64,000 bases of DNA from Naasia sp. SYSU D00057 (GCF_017916505.1 NZ_JAFMSZ010000001.1:248001-312000); one strand, 5' to 3'; positions 39,559 through 49,078 are shown, counted from the first letter of the stretch. Notes: generated by a model from the sequence alone, not told the origin. Numbers and translations are program-made.

Positions 39559-41031
39559 TCACAGACGGGCCATCGCTCGAGCCGTGCTGGCGGTGACTTC
39601 CGACAGCTCCCGCCAGAGCCCGTACGCTCCGTCATAGCGCGCGACGAGTGCGGGATCCGGCTCGATCTCCTCGCCCTCAACCACGAAGCGGCCGACATCC
39701 CGCCAGCCGTCGAGGGCGCCGACGCCGACAGCCGCCGCGACCGCCGCTCCCAAGCTGGCACCGGGATGACCCAAGACAGTCCGCAGCGGCACCCCGAGCA
39801 CCGACGCGTGGATCCGCTTCCACAGCAGGGACGTCGCGCCGCCGTTCGTCACGGTGGCGCGAGCAAGGGAAAGGCCCGCCTCGCGCATCGCGTCCGCATT
39901 GTGCCGGAAGCCGAACGCGATCCCCTCGAGCGCGGACCGGTAGAGGTCGACTCGGTCGTGCCCGAGGTGCAGGCCCGCGAAGACGCCGCGCAGGTCGGGG
40001 TCGTTGAGCGGGCTCTTCTCGCCGAGGAAGTAGGGCAGGCACAGGATCTCCGCCGCGCCCCGCCGCTCGGCTTCGTCATCCATCTCCCGGAGGTCGGGTC
40101 CGCCGATCAGTGCCTGCACCCAGCGGACCAGGCTGCCGCTCGTCGCCATGCAGCCGTTCGGCAGCCAGAGCCCTTCAATCGGATGCTCGTCGAGGTAGAA
40201 GCGCCGGTCGACGAGAGGCGACGCGGAGACGGTGAGGATGTCGCCGGCACCCCCGAGCTTCACCAGCCAGTCGCCCTCGGACGCCAGCCCGGCGGCGTAG
40301 GCGGAGAGCACGTGGTCCGCTCCCCCGACGACCAGCGCGACGCCCGGCGGAAGGCCGACTCGGGCGGCGATCGACGCGTCGAGCGTCCCGACCACCTCCC
40401 CGGATCCGCGAACAGGAGGGAGGCGAGCGCCCACCTCCGTCGCACCCCACGCCGGCGCGAAGGGTTCGCCGTCCACCGTGAAGAGCCCCGACTCGAGGGC
40501 CCAGTTACGCTCGATGTGCGGGTCGGCGCCGAGCGCGAAGAGCAGCCAGTCGTACGACCCGAGGAGCGTGCGGGTCCGGGCCCAGGACTCCGGCTCGTTC
40601 CGCTCGAGCCAGAGCGCGGTCGGAGCGACCGACTGCTGGGTCACCGGCGAGCCCGTGCGGCCGAGCGGATCGTGCGGCGCGAGTGCTTCCGCGAGCTCGG
40701 CGACCTCGCCGGAGGCGCGCGCGTCGTTCTGCAGGATCGCCGGGCGGAGGGCCCGCCCAGCGTCGTCCTGGCACACGACGGCAGGCACCATGCCGGTGGT
40801 CGCGATCGCGACCACCTCCGACGGAACGACGAGGGGCGAGCTCGCCAGCGCGCTGAGGACGTCCACGACGTTGGCCAGCCACTGGTCGGTCGATGCCTCC
40901 GCCCATCCGGCCTGCGGCGACGACAGCGTGTTCGCCCGCGTCTCCTGCGCGAGCAGCCCGCGCTCGGTGTCGAGAGCGATGCCCTTGACCCCGGTCGTCC
41001 CGATGTCGATGCCGATCGTGACGTGCGCCAT
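39559..41031 (-). CDS. FGGY-family carbohydrate kinase
   Basis: A 490-residue FGGY kinase (xylulokinase-like). The phosphate-1 motif is GIDIGTTGVKG (7-17), ADHVLSAYAAGL and NGGATSLLWKRIHASVLGVP are the adenosine and family signatures. It would phosphorylate a pentose, polyol or similar sugar released from the imported ligand. Last gene of the operon that begins with the permeases at 48974, separated from the BtpA gene by 50 bases with GGGAG before the ATG. The exact substrate cannot be read. Confidence 0.88.
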   Translation of the reverse strand: MAHVTIGIDIGTTGVKGIALDTERGLLAQETRANTLSSPQAGWAEASTDQWLANVVDVLSALASSPLVVPSEVVAIATTGMVPAVVCQDDAGRALRPAILQNDARASGEVAELAEALAPHDPLGRTGSPVTQQSVAPTALWLERNEPESWARTRTLLGSYDWLLFALGADPHIERNWALESGLFTVDGEPFAPAWGATEVGARLPPVRGSGEVVGTLDASIAARVGLPPGVALVVGGADHVLSAYAAGLASEGDWLVKLGGAGDILTVSASPLVDRRFYLDEHPIEGLWLPNGCMATSGSLVRWVQALIGGPDLREMDDEAERRGAAEILCLPYFLGEKSPLNDPDLRGVFAGLHLGHDRVDLYRSALEGIAFGFRHNADAMREAGLSLARATVTNGGATSLLWKRIHASVLGVPLRTVLGHPGASLGAAVAAAVGVGALDGWRDVGRFVVEGEEIEPDPALVARYDGAYGLWRELSEVTASTARAMARL

Positions 41032-41081
41032 CCCCCGACTCCCTTAGGTCGTCGAGAAGGTGACGGCGCGGGCCGGTCGGC

Positions 41082-41891
41082 TCATGGGGTCGCCACCTTC
41101 GCCGCCTCCACGAACGCCTGCGCGCGCGCCGGGTCGACCGGGTTCCACGTGTGGCCGTCGACCTTGAGCGAGGATCCGACGATGCAGCCGTCCGCGATCG
41201 TCAGCATCGTAGCGATCGTGTCCGCGCGGGCGCCCGTGTTGAGCAGCACCGGCACCTCCTCCGGAACCGCATCGCGGACCTCGCGGAGCACCGACTCGTC
41301 CGGGCCGGCCCCCGCCATCGGCCCGGAGACGAGGATCGCGTCGGCGAGGCTCGAGACGACCGTGCTCTTGGCGATCTGCGGGAAGGTCCTCGAGCCGATC
41401 GGCGAGGCGAACTCGGGCGCGATGTTCATCAGGACGGCGAGGTCGTCCCGGTCGAAGCGCCGGCGATCGCGGAGCGTGGTGGCGACGTCGGTGTTCCAGA
41501 GACCCATGTCGGACTCCCAGACGCCGCTGACCACCTCCCGCATGAAGCGGGCGCCGGTGGCGACGGCGGTCGCGAGCGCGATCGACGGGTCCCAGAGGTA
41601 GTCGACGCCGAACGGGATCGTCGTGGGCCGGCATTCGGTGACGACGCGGGTCATCACAGCCGACGCCTCGGGGCCGGCCTTCAGCTGGTAGGGCCGGTCG
41701 TTCTCGTTGCAGAACATCACCGCGTCGAACCCCGCGTCGACGAGCATCGCGACGTCGCGCTGAACGTGCTCGATCAGGGCGTCGACTCCCCCGGCGGCCT
41801 CGTACAGGGGCGTGCCTGGGAGCGCGGGGACGTGCGCCATCGCGATGAGGGGCTTGCGGACTCCGGGGAACACGGCGGCGAAACGGCTCAT
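41082..41891 (-). CDS. BtpA/SgcQ family TIM-barrel protein
   Basis: A 269-residue protein of the BtpA/SgcQ family: KPLIAMAHVPALPGTPLY opening, FCNENDRPYQLKAGPE, and the phosphate-site-like ILVSGPMAGAGPDES and GCIVGSSLKVDGHTWNPVD. The family has a phosphate-binding TIM barrel and is often adjacent to sugar kinases and transporters, but its reaction is not established. Its ATG overlaps the stop of the DeoR gene. Plausibly acts on the phosphorylated product of the FGGY kinase. Confidence 0.85.
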   Translation of the reverse strand: MSRFAAVFPGVRKPLIAMAHVPALPGTPLYEAAGGVDALIEHVQRDVAMLVDAGFDAVMFCNENDRPYQLKAGPEASAVMTRVVTECRPTTIPFGVDYLWDPSIALATAVATGARFMREVVSGVWESDMGLWNTDVATTLRDRRRFDRDDLAVLMNIAPEFASPIGSRTFPQIAKSTVVSSLADAILVSGPMAGAGPDESVLREVRDAVPEEVPVLLNTGARADTIATMLTIADGCIVGSSLKVDGHTWNPVDPARAQAFVEAAKVATP

Positions 41892-42691
41892 GAGATCTCT
41901 CCAGCGGCGAGGTGCGGTTCGGGGGACGGAACGGTGACGACCTCGATCCCCCGGGCACGCGCGGCGGCGAGGGTGGGGTGGGTGGCCGGCGCGTCGGAGA
42001 CGAGCGCGGAGATCGCCTCGAACGGCGCCACGGTGACGAGATGGACGCGGCCGAGCTTCATGCCGTCCACCCCCACCAGGACCCGGCCGGCGGCGAGCAC
42101 CGCGGCCTGCTTCACCGCGGCCTCCGCGGGGTGGTACTCGGTGAGGCCGCGCTCGGCGTCCACTCCAGCGACACCGGCGACGTAGGTGTCGCAGTTGTAG
42201 CGGCGGATCCAGAGCTCGGTGTCGCTGCCGATGAGGCTCAGCTCGCCCGGACGGACCTCGCCGCCCGCGAGCAGGACCCGCGTGTGCGGCTCGTCGGCGA
42301 GCTCGGTGGCGACGCCGATGCTCGGCGTCAGCACCGTCAGGCCGAGGTCCTTGCCCCGGATGGCGCGCGCGACGGCGAGCACGGTGCTGCCGCTGTCGAG
42401 CAGCACCGTCTCGCCGGGGTGCAGCATCGCGGCGATCTCCTCGCCGATCTGGACCTTGCTGTCCACCGCCTGACCCGCTCGGAGCCCGTAGGAGGGCTCG
42501 AACGCCGTCCCCCCGAGCGCGATCGCGCCGCCCGAGACGCGGCGCACGATCCCCTGGGCCTGCAGCGCCTCGATGTCGCGGCGGATCGTCATCTCCGACA
42601 CCCCGAAGCTGGCCGAGAGGTCCGCGAAGGAGACCTCGCCGGTGCGGGTCACCAGCTCCTCGATGCGGGTGCGCCGTTCTCCGACATCCAT
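41888..42691 (-). CDS. DeoR-family transcriptional regulator
   Basis: A 267-residue DeoR repressor with an N-terminal helix-turn-helix (FADLSASFGVSEMTIRRDIE, 22-41) and a C-terminal sugar-phosphate sensor with LLDSGSTVLAVARAI and LIGSDTELWIRRYNCD. It is embedded in the operon, coupled to the amidohydrolase gene by TGATG and to btpA by ATGA, so autoregulation is expected. The paired repeats at 49028-49078 in front of the operon are its probable targets. Confidence 0.9.
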   Translation of the reverse strand: MDVGERRTRIEELVTRTGEVSFADLSASFGVSEMTIRRDIEALQAQGIVRRVSGGAIALGGTAFEPSYGLRAGQAVDSKVQIGEEIAAMLHPGETVLLDSGSTVLAVARAIRGKDLGLTVLTPSIGVATELADEPHTRVLLAGGEVRPGELSLIGSDTELWIRRYNCDTYVAGVAGVDAERGLTEYHPAEAAVKQAAVLAAGRVLVGVDGMKLGRVHLVTVAPFEAISALVSDAPATHPTLAAARARGIEVVTVPSPEPHLAAGEIS

Positions 42692-44025
42692 CAGCGCCGT
42701 GCTCCTTCCGCCGCCACCTTGCGGCCGAGAAGAGTGTCCCAGTCGGCTTGCTGCTGCGCGCGTGCCGCGCCCGCGTCGATTGTCCCGACGACCCCGTCCC
42801 GCATGAGCCAGCGGCCCGCGACCATCGAGGATCGGACGGAGGCGCCCGACGTGCAGTAGATGAGAGCCGACTCGAGCGACTGCGCTCCCCGCGGTCCCCG
42901 GGCGATGTCGGAGATGGGAATCGCGATGAGGTCCGCGACCGCGCCGGGCACGAGCCGTCCGTCGTCCGGTCCGCCGTCGAGCGCACGGTGCCCGCCGGCG
43001 GTGGCGATGTCGAGGATCTCCCGGGAAGTCACCTGGTTGGGCACCTTCGAGGTGAAGGCGGCAAGCTTGCCCAGGGTGCGCATCTCCTCGAACAGGTCGA
43101 CGTTCGTGTTGTTGCAGACGTTGTCGGAGCCGAGCGCCACGTTGACGCCCGCGTCGAGCGCCGCTCGGACGGGAGCGGCGGGGGCGCCGCTCTGCATCGC
43201 GACCGAGGGGATCACCGCCATCGTGGCGCGGGTGCCGGCGAGGAGGGGCAGCTGATCGACGGGCACCGTGTTGCAGTGGGCGAGGATGAGGGGCACGTCG
43301 AGCAGGCCGAGGTCCTTCATCACGTGCAGGGCCGGGCGGCCGTACTCGGCGAGGCAGTGCTCGTCCTCCTCGCTGGAGGTCGAGAAGTGGGCGTGCAGCC
43401 CGACGCCGAGGCGGACGGCGAGGTCGACCTCCGCGCGGATCGCCTCCACCTGGTTGTCGACAAAGAAGGCGTGCGGTCCCACCCACCCTCGGATCACGCC
43501 CGCAGGATCCGTCGATTCGACGAAGGCGGTCGTGGCGGCGAGCTCGCGGGCGCGGGCCTCGTCGTCGCCGAGCTCGACGATGCCCCAGGCGACGCGGGCC
43601 CGCAGGCCCGACCGCTCGACGGTGGGCACGATCTCGTCGGCGTAGAAGTACTGGTCGGCGAAGGCGGTCGTCCCGGTGCGGATCATGTCCGCGCAGGAGA
43701 CCGCGACGGAGGCGGCGACGAGCTCGGGCGTGAGGAACTCCTCGTGCGCCCGGAGCGTCTGCAGGAAGCCGTCCATCGTGAGCAGCGAGACGCCCTCCGC
43801 GACGCCGCGCATCAGGGACATCGGGGTGTGCGCGTGCGCGTTCACGAGCCCGGGCATCACCACGGCTTCGCCGAGGTCCATGACGCCGGGACCGGCGGGA
43901 CGGGGACCGGGAACCGGTCCGACGGCGACGATCCGGCCGTCCTCGACCTCCACGACGCCAGGTTCGAAGACGGGGTTCGCGGGGTAGCCGGTCCACACGG
44001 TGTCGGCGACGACCAGGGTCTTCAT
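42691..44025 (-). CDS. Amidohydrolase of the SsnA/MtaD/guanine-deaminase group
   Basis: A 444-residue metal-dependent deaminase or hydrolase. NAHAHTPMSLMRG (His64, His66), LHAHFSTSSEEDE, ILAHCNTVP and GSDNVCNNTNVDLF give the complete set of metal ligands and the pattern of the adenosylhomocysteine/chlorohydrolase group. With a BMP-type (nucleoside-like) importer, it could deaminate an imported nucleoside or base. ATG overlaps the stop of the ATPase gene. Confidence 0.85.
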   Translation of the reverse strand: MKTLVVADTVWTGYPANPVFEPGVVEVEDGRIVAVGPVPGPRPAGPGVMDLGEAVVMPGLVNAHAHTPMSLMRGVAEGVSLLTMDGFLQTLRAHEEFLTPELVAASVAVSCADMIRTGTTAFADQYFYADEIVPTVERSGLRARVAWGIVELGDDEARARELAATTAFVESTDPAGVIRGWVGPHAFFVDNQVEAIRAEVDLAVRLGVGLHAHFSTSSEEDEHCLAEYGRPALHVMKDLGLLDVPLILAHCNTVPVDQLPLLAGTRATMAVIPSVAMQSGAPAAPVRAALDAGVNVALGSDNVCNNTNVDLFEEMRTLGKLAAFTSKVPNQVTSREILDIATAGGHRALDGGPDDGRLVPGAVADLIAIPISDIARGPRGAQSLESALIYCTSGASVRSSMVAGRWLMRDGVVGTIDAGAARAQQQADWDTLLGRKVAAEGARR

Positions 44026-45602
44026 CGGAGTCCTCCTGAGGCGGGGTCGGCAAGCGGGAACGGGGTGGCGGCCGCGCCGCCGGTCATCAGTCGCCCGAGG
44101 CGCTCGCGGTCGAGCTCGGAGCGCGGGAACGGGCCGAGGAGCGTGCCGTCGAACATGACGGCGACCCGGTCGGAGAGGGCCATGATCTCCTCGAGCTCCG
44201 TCGAGACGAGCAGCACGCCGCTTCCGGCAGCCCGCGCCGCCGACAGGGCCTTGTGCACGAACTCGATGCTCCCGACGTCGAGGCCCCGGGTCGGCTGGTT
44301 GGCGAGCACGACGCGCGGGCTGCCGTGCAGCTCCCGCCCGATGACGACCTTCTGCAGGTTGCCGCCGGACAGCGAGCCGACGGGGCGGCCGGGCGCAGCG
44401 CCCCGCACCTCGTAGTCGTCGATGAGCCGCTGGGCGAAGGCGCGTCGCGCCCGGCGGCGGATGACGCCCGCGCGGGCGAAGGCCCGCGAGGTGAACGACG
44501 TGCTGACCGCGTTCTCCTCGAGGGTCGCGAGCCGGTTGAGGCCGACGTGCATCCGGTCGCCGGCGATGTGGGCGAGGCCGGCCGCGCGCGCCCCGGCCGG
44601 GGTCCTGCGCGTCAGCTCGACGTCGTCCAGGCGGATCGTCCCCGAGGCCGGGGTGCGCAGGGCGGCGATGGCCTCGACGAGCTCGTCCTGGCCGTTGCCG
44701 CTGACGCCCGCGAGGCCGACGATCTCCCCCGCGTGGAGCGAGAACGTGACGTCGTCGAGTCCGGTGCTGCCGTCCGCACCGGGCGGTACGGATACCCCGG
44801 CGAGCTCGAGGATCGGCGCACCGGGCGCCTGCTCCGCCCGATCGGCGGTGAGGAGCACGTCGCGCCCCACCATCAGGCGCGCCAGCTCGGCGTCGGACGC
44901 CTCTCCCCGCGCGAACTCCCCCACGACCCGGCCGCGGCGCATGACGACGATCCGGTCGGCGACGGCCTGCACCTCGGGGAGCTTGTGCGAGATGAAGACG
45001 ACGGAGCGTCCGGACGCGGCCAGGGCGCGGACTCGGAGCACCAGGTCGTCGGCCTCGCTCGGGGTGAGCACCGCGGTCGGCTCGTCGAGGATGAGCAGGC
45101 GCGCGTCCGCCGCCAGGGACTTGAGGATCTCGACGCGCTGCTGCGTGCCGATCGGCAGATCCCGGACCACCTGCCGCGGGTCGACCGTGAAGCCGGTCTC
45201 GGCTGCGAGCTCCGCCACCCGCCGCTCTGCCGCCGCGTCGTCGTAGAAGCCGAGGCGGCGGGGCTCCCGCCCGAGGAGGACGTTCTGCGCCACGGTGAAG
45301 GACGGCACGAGCTCGAAGTGCTGGTGCACCATCCCCAGCCCCACCCGGAGGGCGTCCTGCTGGCTCCGGATCTGCACCTCGGTGCCGTCGACGAGGATCG
45401 TGCCGGCGTCCGGCGAGTGCACGCCGAAGAGCAGGTTCATCAGCGTGGACTTGCCGGTCCCGTTCTCCCCGATCAGGGCGACGACTTCACCGGCCCCCAC
45501 CTCGAGCGAGACGTCCGCGACGGCGAGCACACCCGAGGCGGCGAAGTACTTCCGCAGCCCGCGGAGCTCGAGTCGGGGCGTCTCGCCCGAGGTCGGTGTC
45601 AT
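44022..45602 (-). CDS. ABC transporter ATPase, two nucleotide-binding domains (second BMP importer)
   Basis: A 526-residue tandem ATPase. First domain: GENGTGKST Walker A, relaxed signature LPIGTQQRVEILKS and Walker B LLILDEPTAVLT. Second domain: GVSGNGQDELVEAI and signature LSGGNLQKVVIGREL. Organisation matches the ATPase at 22679, its paralogue in the B6 regulon. The binding-protein gene lies 38 bases upstream. Confidence 0.92.
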   Translation of the reverse strand: MTPTSGETPRLELRGLRKYFAASGVLAVADVSLEVGAGEVVALIGENGTGKSTLMNLLFGVHSPDAGTILVDGTEVQIRSQQDALRVGLGMVHQHFELVPSFTVAQNVLLGREPRRLGFYDDAAAERRVAELAAETGFTVDPRQVVRDLPIGTQQRVEILKSLAADARLLILDEPTAVLTPSEADDLVLRVRALAASGRSVVFISHKLPEVQAVADRIVVMRRGRVVGEFARGEASDAELARLMVGRDVLLTADRAEQAPGAPILELAGVSVPPGADGSTGLDDVTFSLHAGEIVGLAGVSGNGQDELVEAIAALRTPASGTIRLDDVELTRRTPAGARAAGLAHIAGDRMHVGLNRLATLEENAVSTSFTSRAFARAGVIRRRARRAFAQRLIDDYEVRGAAPGRPVGSLSGGNLQKVVIGRELHGSPRVVLANQPTRGLDVGSIEFVHKALSAARAAGSGVLLVSTELEEIMALSDRVAVMFDGTLLGPFPRSELDRERLGRLMTGGAAATPFPLADPASGGLR

Positions 45603-45640
45603 GTCCTGCTGCTTTCGTTGTCGTCCGGCGGTTCAGTCGG

Positions 45641-46729
45641 TCAGGACGCGAGGCCGAGCTCGGCGCAGACGTCGCTCGAGGGGTCGTTGAGCGCATCGCA
45701 GACCTCGATCTCGCCGTCGAGGATCTGCTGCTGCAGGCCCTCCACCTCGCTCGTGAGTCCCGGCACGAGGCTGGCGAGCTCCTCCGGTCCCTCCTCCTGG
45801 AAGACGGTGGAGCCGTCAGCCCACGAGATGCCCGAGACGCCCTCGGCCATGCCGGCCTGCACGAAGCCGGACTCGAACTCGTCGTTCAGCGCCGCCTCGA
45901 TGAGGTTGTAGGTGGTCTGGTCGACGCGCTTCATGACGGAGACGATGACCGTGCCGGGCGCGTCGCCGTCCTGGTTGCTGTCGACGCCGATGGCGTAGGC
46001 GCCCTCCTGCTCGGCGGCGGTGAACACGCCCTGGCCGGAGAGGCCGGCGACGGCGTAGATGATGTCGTTGCCCTCCTGGTAGAGCGCGAGGGCCGCCTCC
46101 TGGCCGACCGCCGGGTCGGAGAACTCGCCGTTCAGGTAGGTGGACGTGACCGTGCAGTCGGGGCAGGCGGCGAGGACGCCCTGCATGTAGCCGTAGTAGA
46201 ACTGGTCGATCCCGGGCGCCTCGATGCCGAGCACCGCGCCGACCTTCTTGGTCTGGGTCATCTTCCCCGCGATGTAGCCGCCGAGGAAGCTGCTCTCGTG
46301 CACGTTGATGGCGAACGCCTGCACGTTGTCGGGCAGCTCGTCGACGAAGATGTCGCTCGGCACGCCGAACCTCTGGTCGGGGTTCTCCTCTGCGACCGCG
46401 AGCAGCGCCTCCGGGTCGAGTCCCGGCGCGAGGATGATGTCCGGCTGGGTGGCGACGGTGGAGCGGATGACGCCCTCCTGCTGGGAGACCGACTCGGCCT
46501 CGACGAGGCGGCCCTCCACGCCGAGCTCGTCCTTCGCGAGCTCGACGCCCGCGATGGCGGAGTCGATGTAGCCGCCGTCCCCGGCCGCGCCGGGCGTGAT
46601 GAGGGCGTAGGTGAACGTGTCGTCGCCGGAGGCGGCGGCGTCATCCGCTGAGCCGCCGGCACAGCCGGCGAGAAGCGCGGTGACGGCGAGGGCGGAGAGA
46701 GGGACCAGGGCGATCCGCTGTCGTGACAT
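45641..46729 (-). CDS. BMP-family substrate-binding lipoprotein (second importer)
   Basis: A 362-residue lipoprotein with lipobox LLAGC (Cys near residue 23) and a short Ser/Asp tether. The body has the BMP pattern: DGGYIDSAIAGVELAKDELG, GYIAGKMTQTKKVGAVLG and AIGVDSNQDGDAPGTVIVSV, the last very characteristic. Cysteines in AACPDCTV and near the C-terminus (VCDAL, DVCAEL) may pair. Start ATG at 46729 after AAGGAGC. It supplies ligand to the permeases encoded upstream in the operon. Confidence 0.9.
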   Translation of the reverse strand: MSRQRIALVPLSALAVTALLAGCAGGSADDAAASGDDTFTYALITPGAAGDGGYIDSAIAGVELAKDELGVEGRLVEAESVSQQEGVIRSTVATQPDIILAPGLDPEALLAVAEENPDQRFGVPSDIFVDELPDNVQAFAINVHESSFLGGYIAGKMTQTKKVGAVLGIEAPGIDQFYYGYMQGVLAACPDCTVTSTYLNGEFSDPAVGQEAALALYQEGNDIIYAVAGLSGQGVFTAAEQEGAYAIGVDSNQDGDAPGTVIVSVMKRVDQTTYNLIEAALNDEFESGFVQAGMAEGVSGISWADGSTVFQEEGPEELASLVPGLTSEVEGLQQQILDGEIEVCDALNDPSSDVCAELGLAS

Positions 46730-46824
46730 GGGGCTCCTTCGAGGGAATGGTGCGGAACGGTGCGGTGGTGCGTCGGTGGAACGTTCGTGGTGCGGGTGGG
46801 TGGAGCGGGAGGTGCTGCTGGCCG

Positions 46825-47853
46825 TCAGCCCCGCGGGGAGCGGGAGGAGGACGGCTCCTCGACCCGCGACGACTCCGGTGGGGGCGCCGCGCCGGGCTCG
46901 GGCCTCGGCGGCCCCGGTTCTCGGAGTCGCCCCAGCGGGATCCGGCTGCTCTGCGACCACAGCCGGAGGAACGAGCCCCTCGACTTGGCGCGCAGTCCGA
47001 CGAGGACGAGCGCGACGAACGCGGCGCCCTGCGGGATGAACTGCGTCACGCTCGCGGGCACGTCGAACGCCTGCAGGCGGATCGACGCGGCGCTCGCGAA
47101 GCCGAACACGGCCGCGGCGGGCACGATGAAGGCGGGCTTGTTGAGCGCGAGGAGCGCGGCGGTGATGCCGATCCAGCCACGGTCCGCGCTCATGTTGCGG
47201 GTGAACAGGCCGAGGTCCCCGACCGAGAGGTAGGCGCCGCCGATGCCCGCGAGGGCGCCGGCCGCGAGCAGGGTGAGGGTCTGGGTGCGACCGACGGAGA
47301 GGCCCGCGGATGCCGCGGCGATCGGCGCCTCCCCGACGGCGAGGAGGTGTCGTCCGCTGCGGGTGCGGAAGTAGATCCCGACGAGGATGGCGGCGAAGAA
47401 GGCGAGGTAGACCGACCAGTTCAGCCGGCTGAGGAGCGCGCCGAGGAAGGGCAGGTCGCTGATGCCTGGGATTGTGAGCGGCGGGATCGTCTCGAGGTCC
47501 GGGCTGTAGGTCCCCACCCCGCCGAGGTAGGACCGCATCAGGTAGACGGTGAGCTGCAGCACGAGGATGTTGAGCCCGATCGCGAGCACCACGAGGTCGA
47601 CCCCGAGGCGTTGGGCGAGGGCGAGGAGAGCGCCGATCAGCGCGCCGCTCGCCGCGGCGGCGAGGACGCCGAGGAGTGTGTTGCCCGTCCCGGCCGCGAC
47701 GAGGATGCCGACGAAGGCGCCGGCGAGCACCTTGGACTCGATTGCGAGGTTGAGCACGCCGGCTCGGGCGCTCAGCAGCGAGGCGATCGCGGCGAAGAGG
47801 ATCGGCACCGTGAGGCGGATGCCGCTGTTGAGGAAGTCGGCGACGAGATTCAT
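46825..47853 (-). CDS. ABC transporter permease (second importer)
   Basis: A 342-residue permease with about eight to nine membrane segments. LFAAIASLLSARAGVLNLAI is the family opening, and GLNILVLQLTVYLMRSYLGG a conserved loop. The last 40 residues are a Pro/Arg/Ser/Glu-rich tail without membrane character. ATG overlaps the stop of the other permease. The gap to the binding-protein gene (about 95 bases) could hold an internal ribosome entry or weak promoter. Confidence 0.88.
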   Translation of the reverse strand: MNLVADFLNSGIRLTVPILFAAIASLLSARAGVLNLAIESKVLAGAFVGILVAAGTGNTLLGVLAAAASGALIGALLALAQRLGVDLVVLAIGLNILVLQLTVYLMRSYLGGVGTYSPDLETIPPLTIPGISDLPFLGALLSRLNWSVYLAFFAAILVGIYFRTRSGRHLLAVGEAPIAAASAGLSVGRTQTLTLLAAGALAGIGGAYLSVGDLGLFTRNMSADRGWIGITAALLALNKPAFIVPAAAVFGFASAASIRLQAFDVPASVTQFIPQGAAFVALVLVGLRAKSRGSFLRLWSQSSRIPLGRLREPGPPRPEPGAAPPPESSRVEEPSSSRSPRG

Positions 47854-48974
47854 GCTGCGCTCCCCCGTCCCGCCGGCTGGGCGAGACTGGCGCCCGAGTC
47901 GAGCAGCCGGTTCGCCCTCCGCCGGTCGAGGAATCGTTCCCACCGGGTGAGCAGCGGCGCCTGGGCGGCGATGAAGACGATCATCAGCGCGAGCACGGTC
48001 GAGCCGATCTCGCGCGGCACGCCGAGCATGATCTGCAGGCCGTTGACCGCGCCGACGGTGATGCCGGCGTAGAGGATGCCGAGGAGCCCGGCTCCGATCG
48101 CGGTCGTCCCGCCGAGGATCGCGGCCGTCAGGCCGGTGAATCCGGTGCCGTCGGAGAAGCCCTCGACGACGCGGTAGTTGGTGCCGATCACCTGGATGCC
48201 GCCGCCGATGCCGGCGAGGGCGCCGCCGAGCAGGCCGGCGCGGAGCACGCTCGCGGTGCTCGACATACCGGAGTAGCGGGCGAACGCCGGCGCCTCCCCT
48301 GACATCCGCTGCTCGTAGCCGACGGTGGTGCGGTTGAGGTAGAAGCCGACGGCGACGACGGCGAGGACCGCCAGCACGAAGGCGAGCCCGAACTTGGTCG
48401 AGGTGTCGAAGACCGGGAGCCGCGCCTCGTCGCGCACGACGTGCGTGTATCCGTTAGTCGACGCCTCCGCGCGCAGCGGGTAGTTGACGAGGAAGTCGAG
48501 CAGCAGGCCGGCGATGGCGTTGAGGACGATCGTGATGATGAGCTCGTTGACGCCGAGGAAGACCTTGAGGATCGCCGGGATCACTCCCCACAGCGCTCCC
48601 ATGAGGGCCGAGGCGGCGAGGGCGACGACCGGGGCGACTCCCGCCGGCGCCGCGATCGCGTAGCCGGCGACGGCTCCGGCGAGCCCGCCGAGCGCGTACT
48701 GGCCCTCCTGCCCGATGCTGAACAGCCCCGTGCGGAGGGAGACGACAGCGCCGAGGGCGCAGAAGATGATCGGCCCGGCGAGGGCGAGGGTGCCGCCGAG
48801 GTTGCAGTAGCCGGGTGAGCAGGAGAACCCCGCCTGCACGACGGTGCTCGCGGCTGCGACCGGCGACTCCCCCAGCGCCAGGACGAGCAGTGCGCCGACC
48901 ATCAGCGAGGCCACGATCGCGAGCACGGGCATGCCGATGCGGCGGATGGTCCGCTCGATCGCGTCGCGCTGCAT
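47850..48974 (-). CDS. ABC transporter permease, first gene of the second importer operon
   Basis: A 374-residue permease with about nine hydrophobic segments. LRTGLFSIGQEGQYALGGLA and NELIITIVLNAIAGLLLDFL identify the larger permease of BMP-type importers. ATG at 48974 is preferred because GGGGAG lies just upstream; a GTG at 49013 would add 13 residues but has no ribosome site. Transcription should begin in the 49014-49176 gap, where the DeoR-like repeats lie. Confidence 0.88.
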   Translation of the reverse strand: MQRDAIERTIRRIGMPVLAIVASLMVGALLVLALGESPVAAASTVVQAGFSCSPGYCNLGGTLALAGPIIFCALGAVVSLRTGLFSIGQEGQYALGGLAGAVAGYAIAAPAGVAPVVALAASALMGALWGVIPAILKVFLGVNELIITIVLNAIAGLLLDFLVNYPLRAEASTNGYTHVVRDEARLPVFDTSTKFGLAFVLAVLAVVAVGFYLNRTTVGYEQRMSGEAPAFARYSGMSSTASVLRAGLLGGALAGIGGGIQVIGTNYRVVEGFSDGTGFTGLTAAILGGTTAIGAGLLGILYAGITVGAVNGLQIMLGVPREIGSTVLALMIVFIAAQAPLLTRWERFLDRRRANRLLDSGASLAQPAGRGSAA

Positions 48975-49027
48975 GGGGCTCCCCGGCTCGGTGGTGCGAG
49001 AGGTACTCGGCACAGCCTGGCGGGCCC

Positions 49028-49044
49028 GTGTTACGTATTCACAC
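49028..49044. promoter_or_regulatory. Operator-like repeat, copy 1 (GTGTTACGTATTCACAC)
   Basis: First of two 17-bp near-identical elements between the divergent permease operon and APC permease gene. Ends form GTGT/ACAC dyads. The core resembles the E. coli DeoR operator (TGTTAGAATTCTAACA). Confidence 0.65.
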
Positions 49045-49061
49045 TTGTTTCGGTTTCGCCA

Positions 49062-49078
49062 GTGTTACGAATTCACAC
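49062..49078. promoter_or_regulatory. Operator-like repeat, copy 2 (GTGTTACGAATTCACAC)
   Basis: Second copy, 34 bases downstream (about three helical turns) and differing from copy 1 at one base. Same-face spacing suits cooperative binding of a repressor, most likely the operon's own DeoR protein. Confidence 0.65.
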
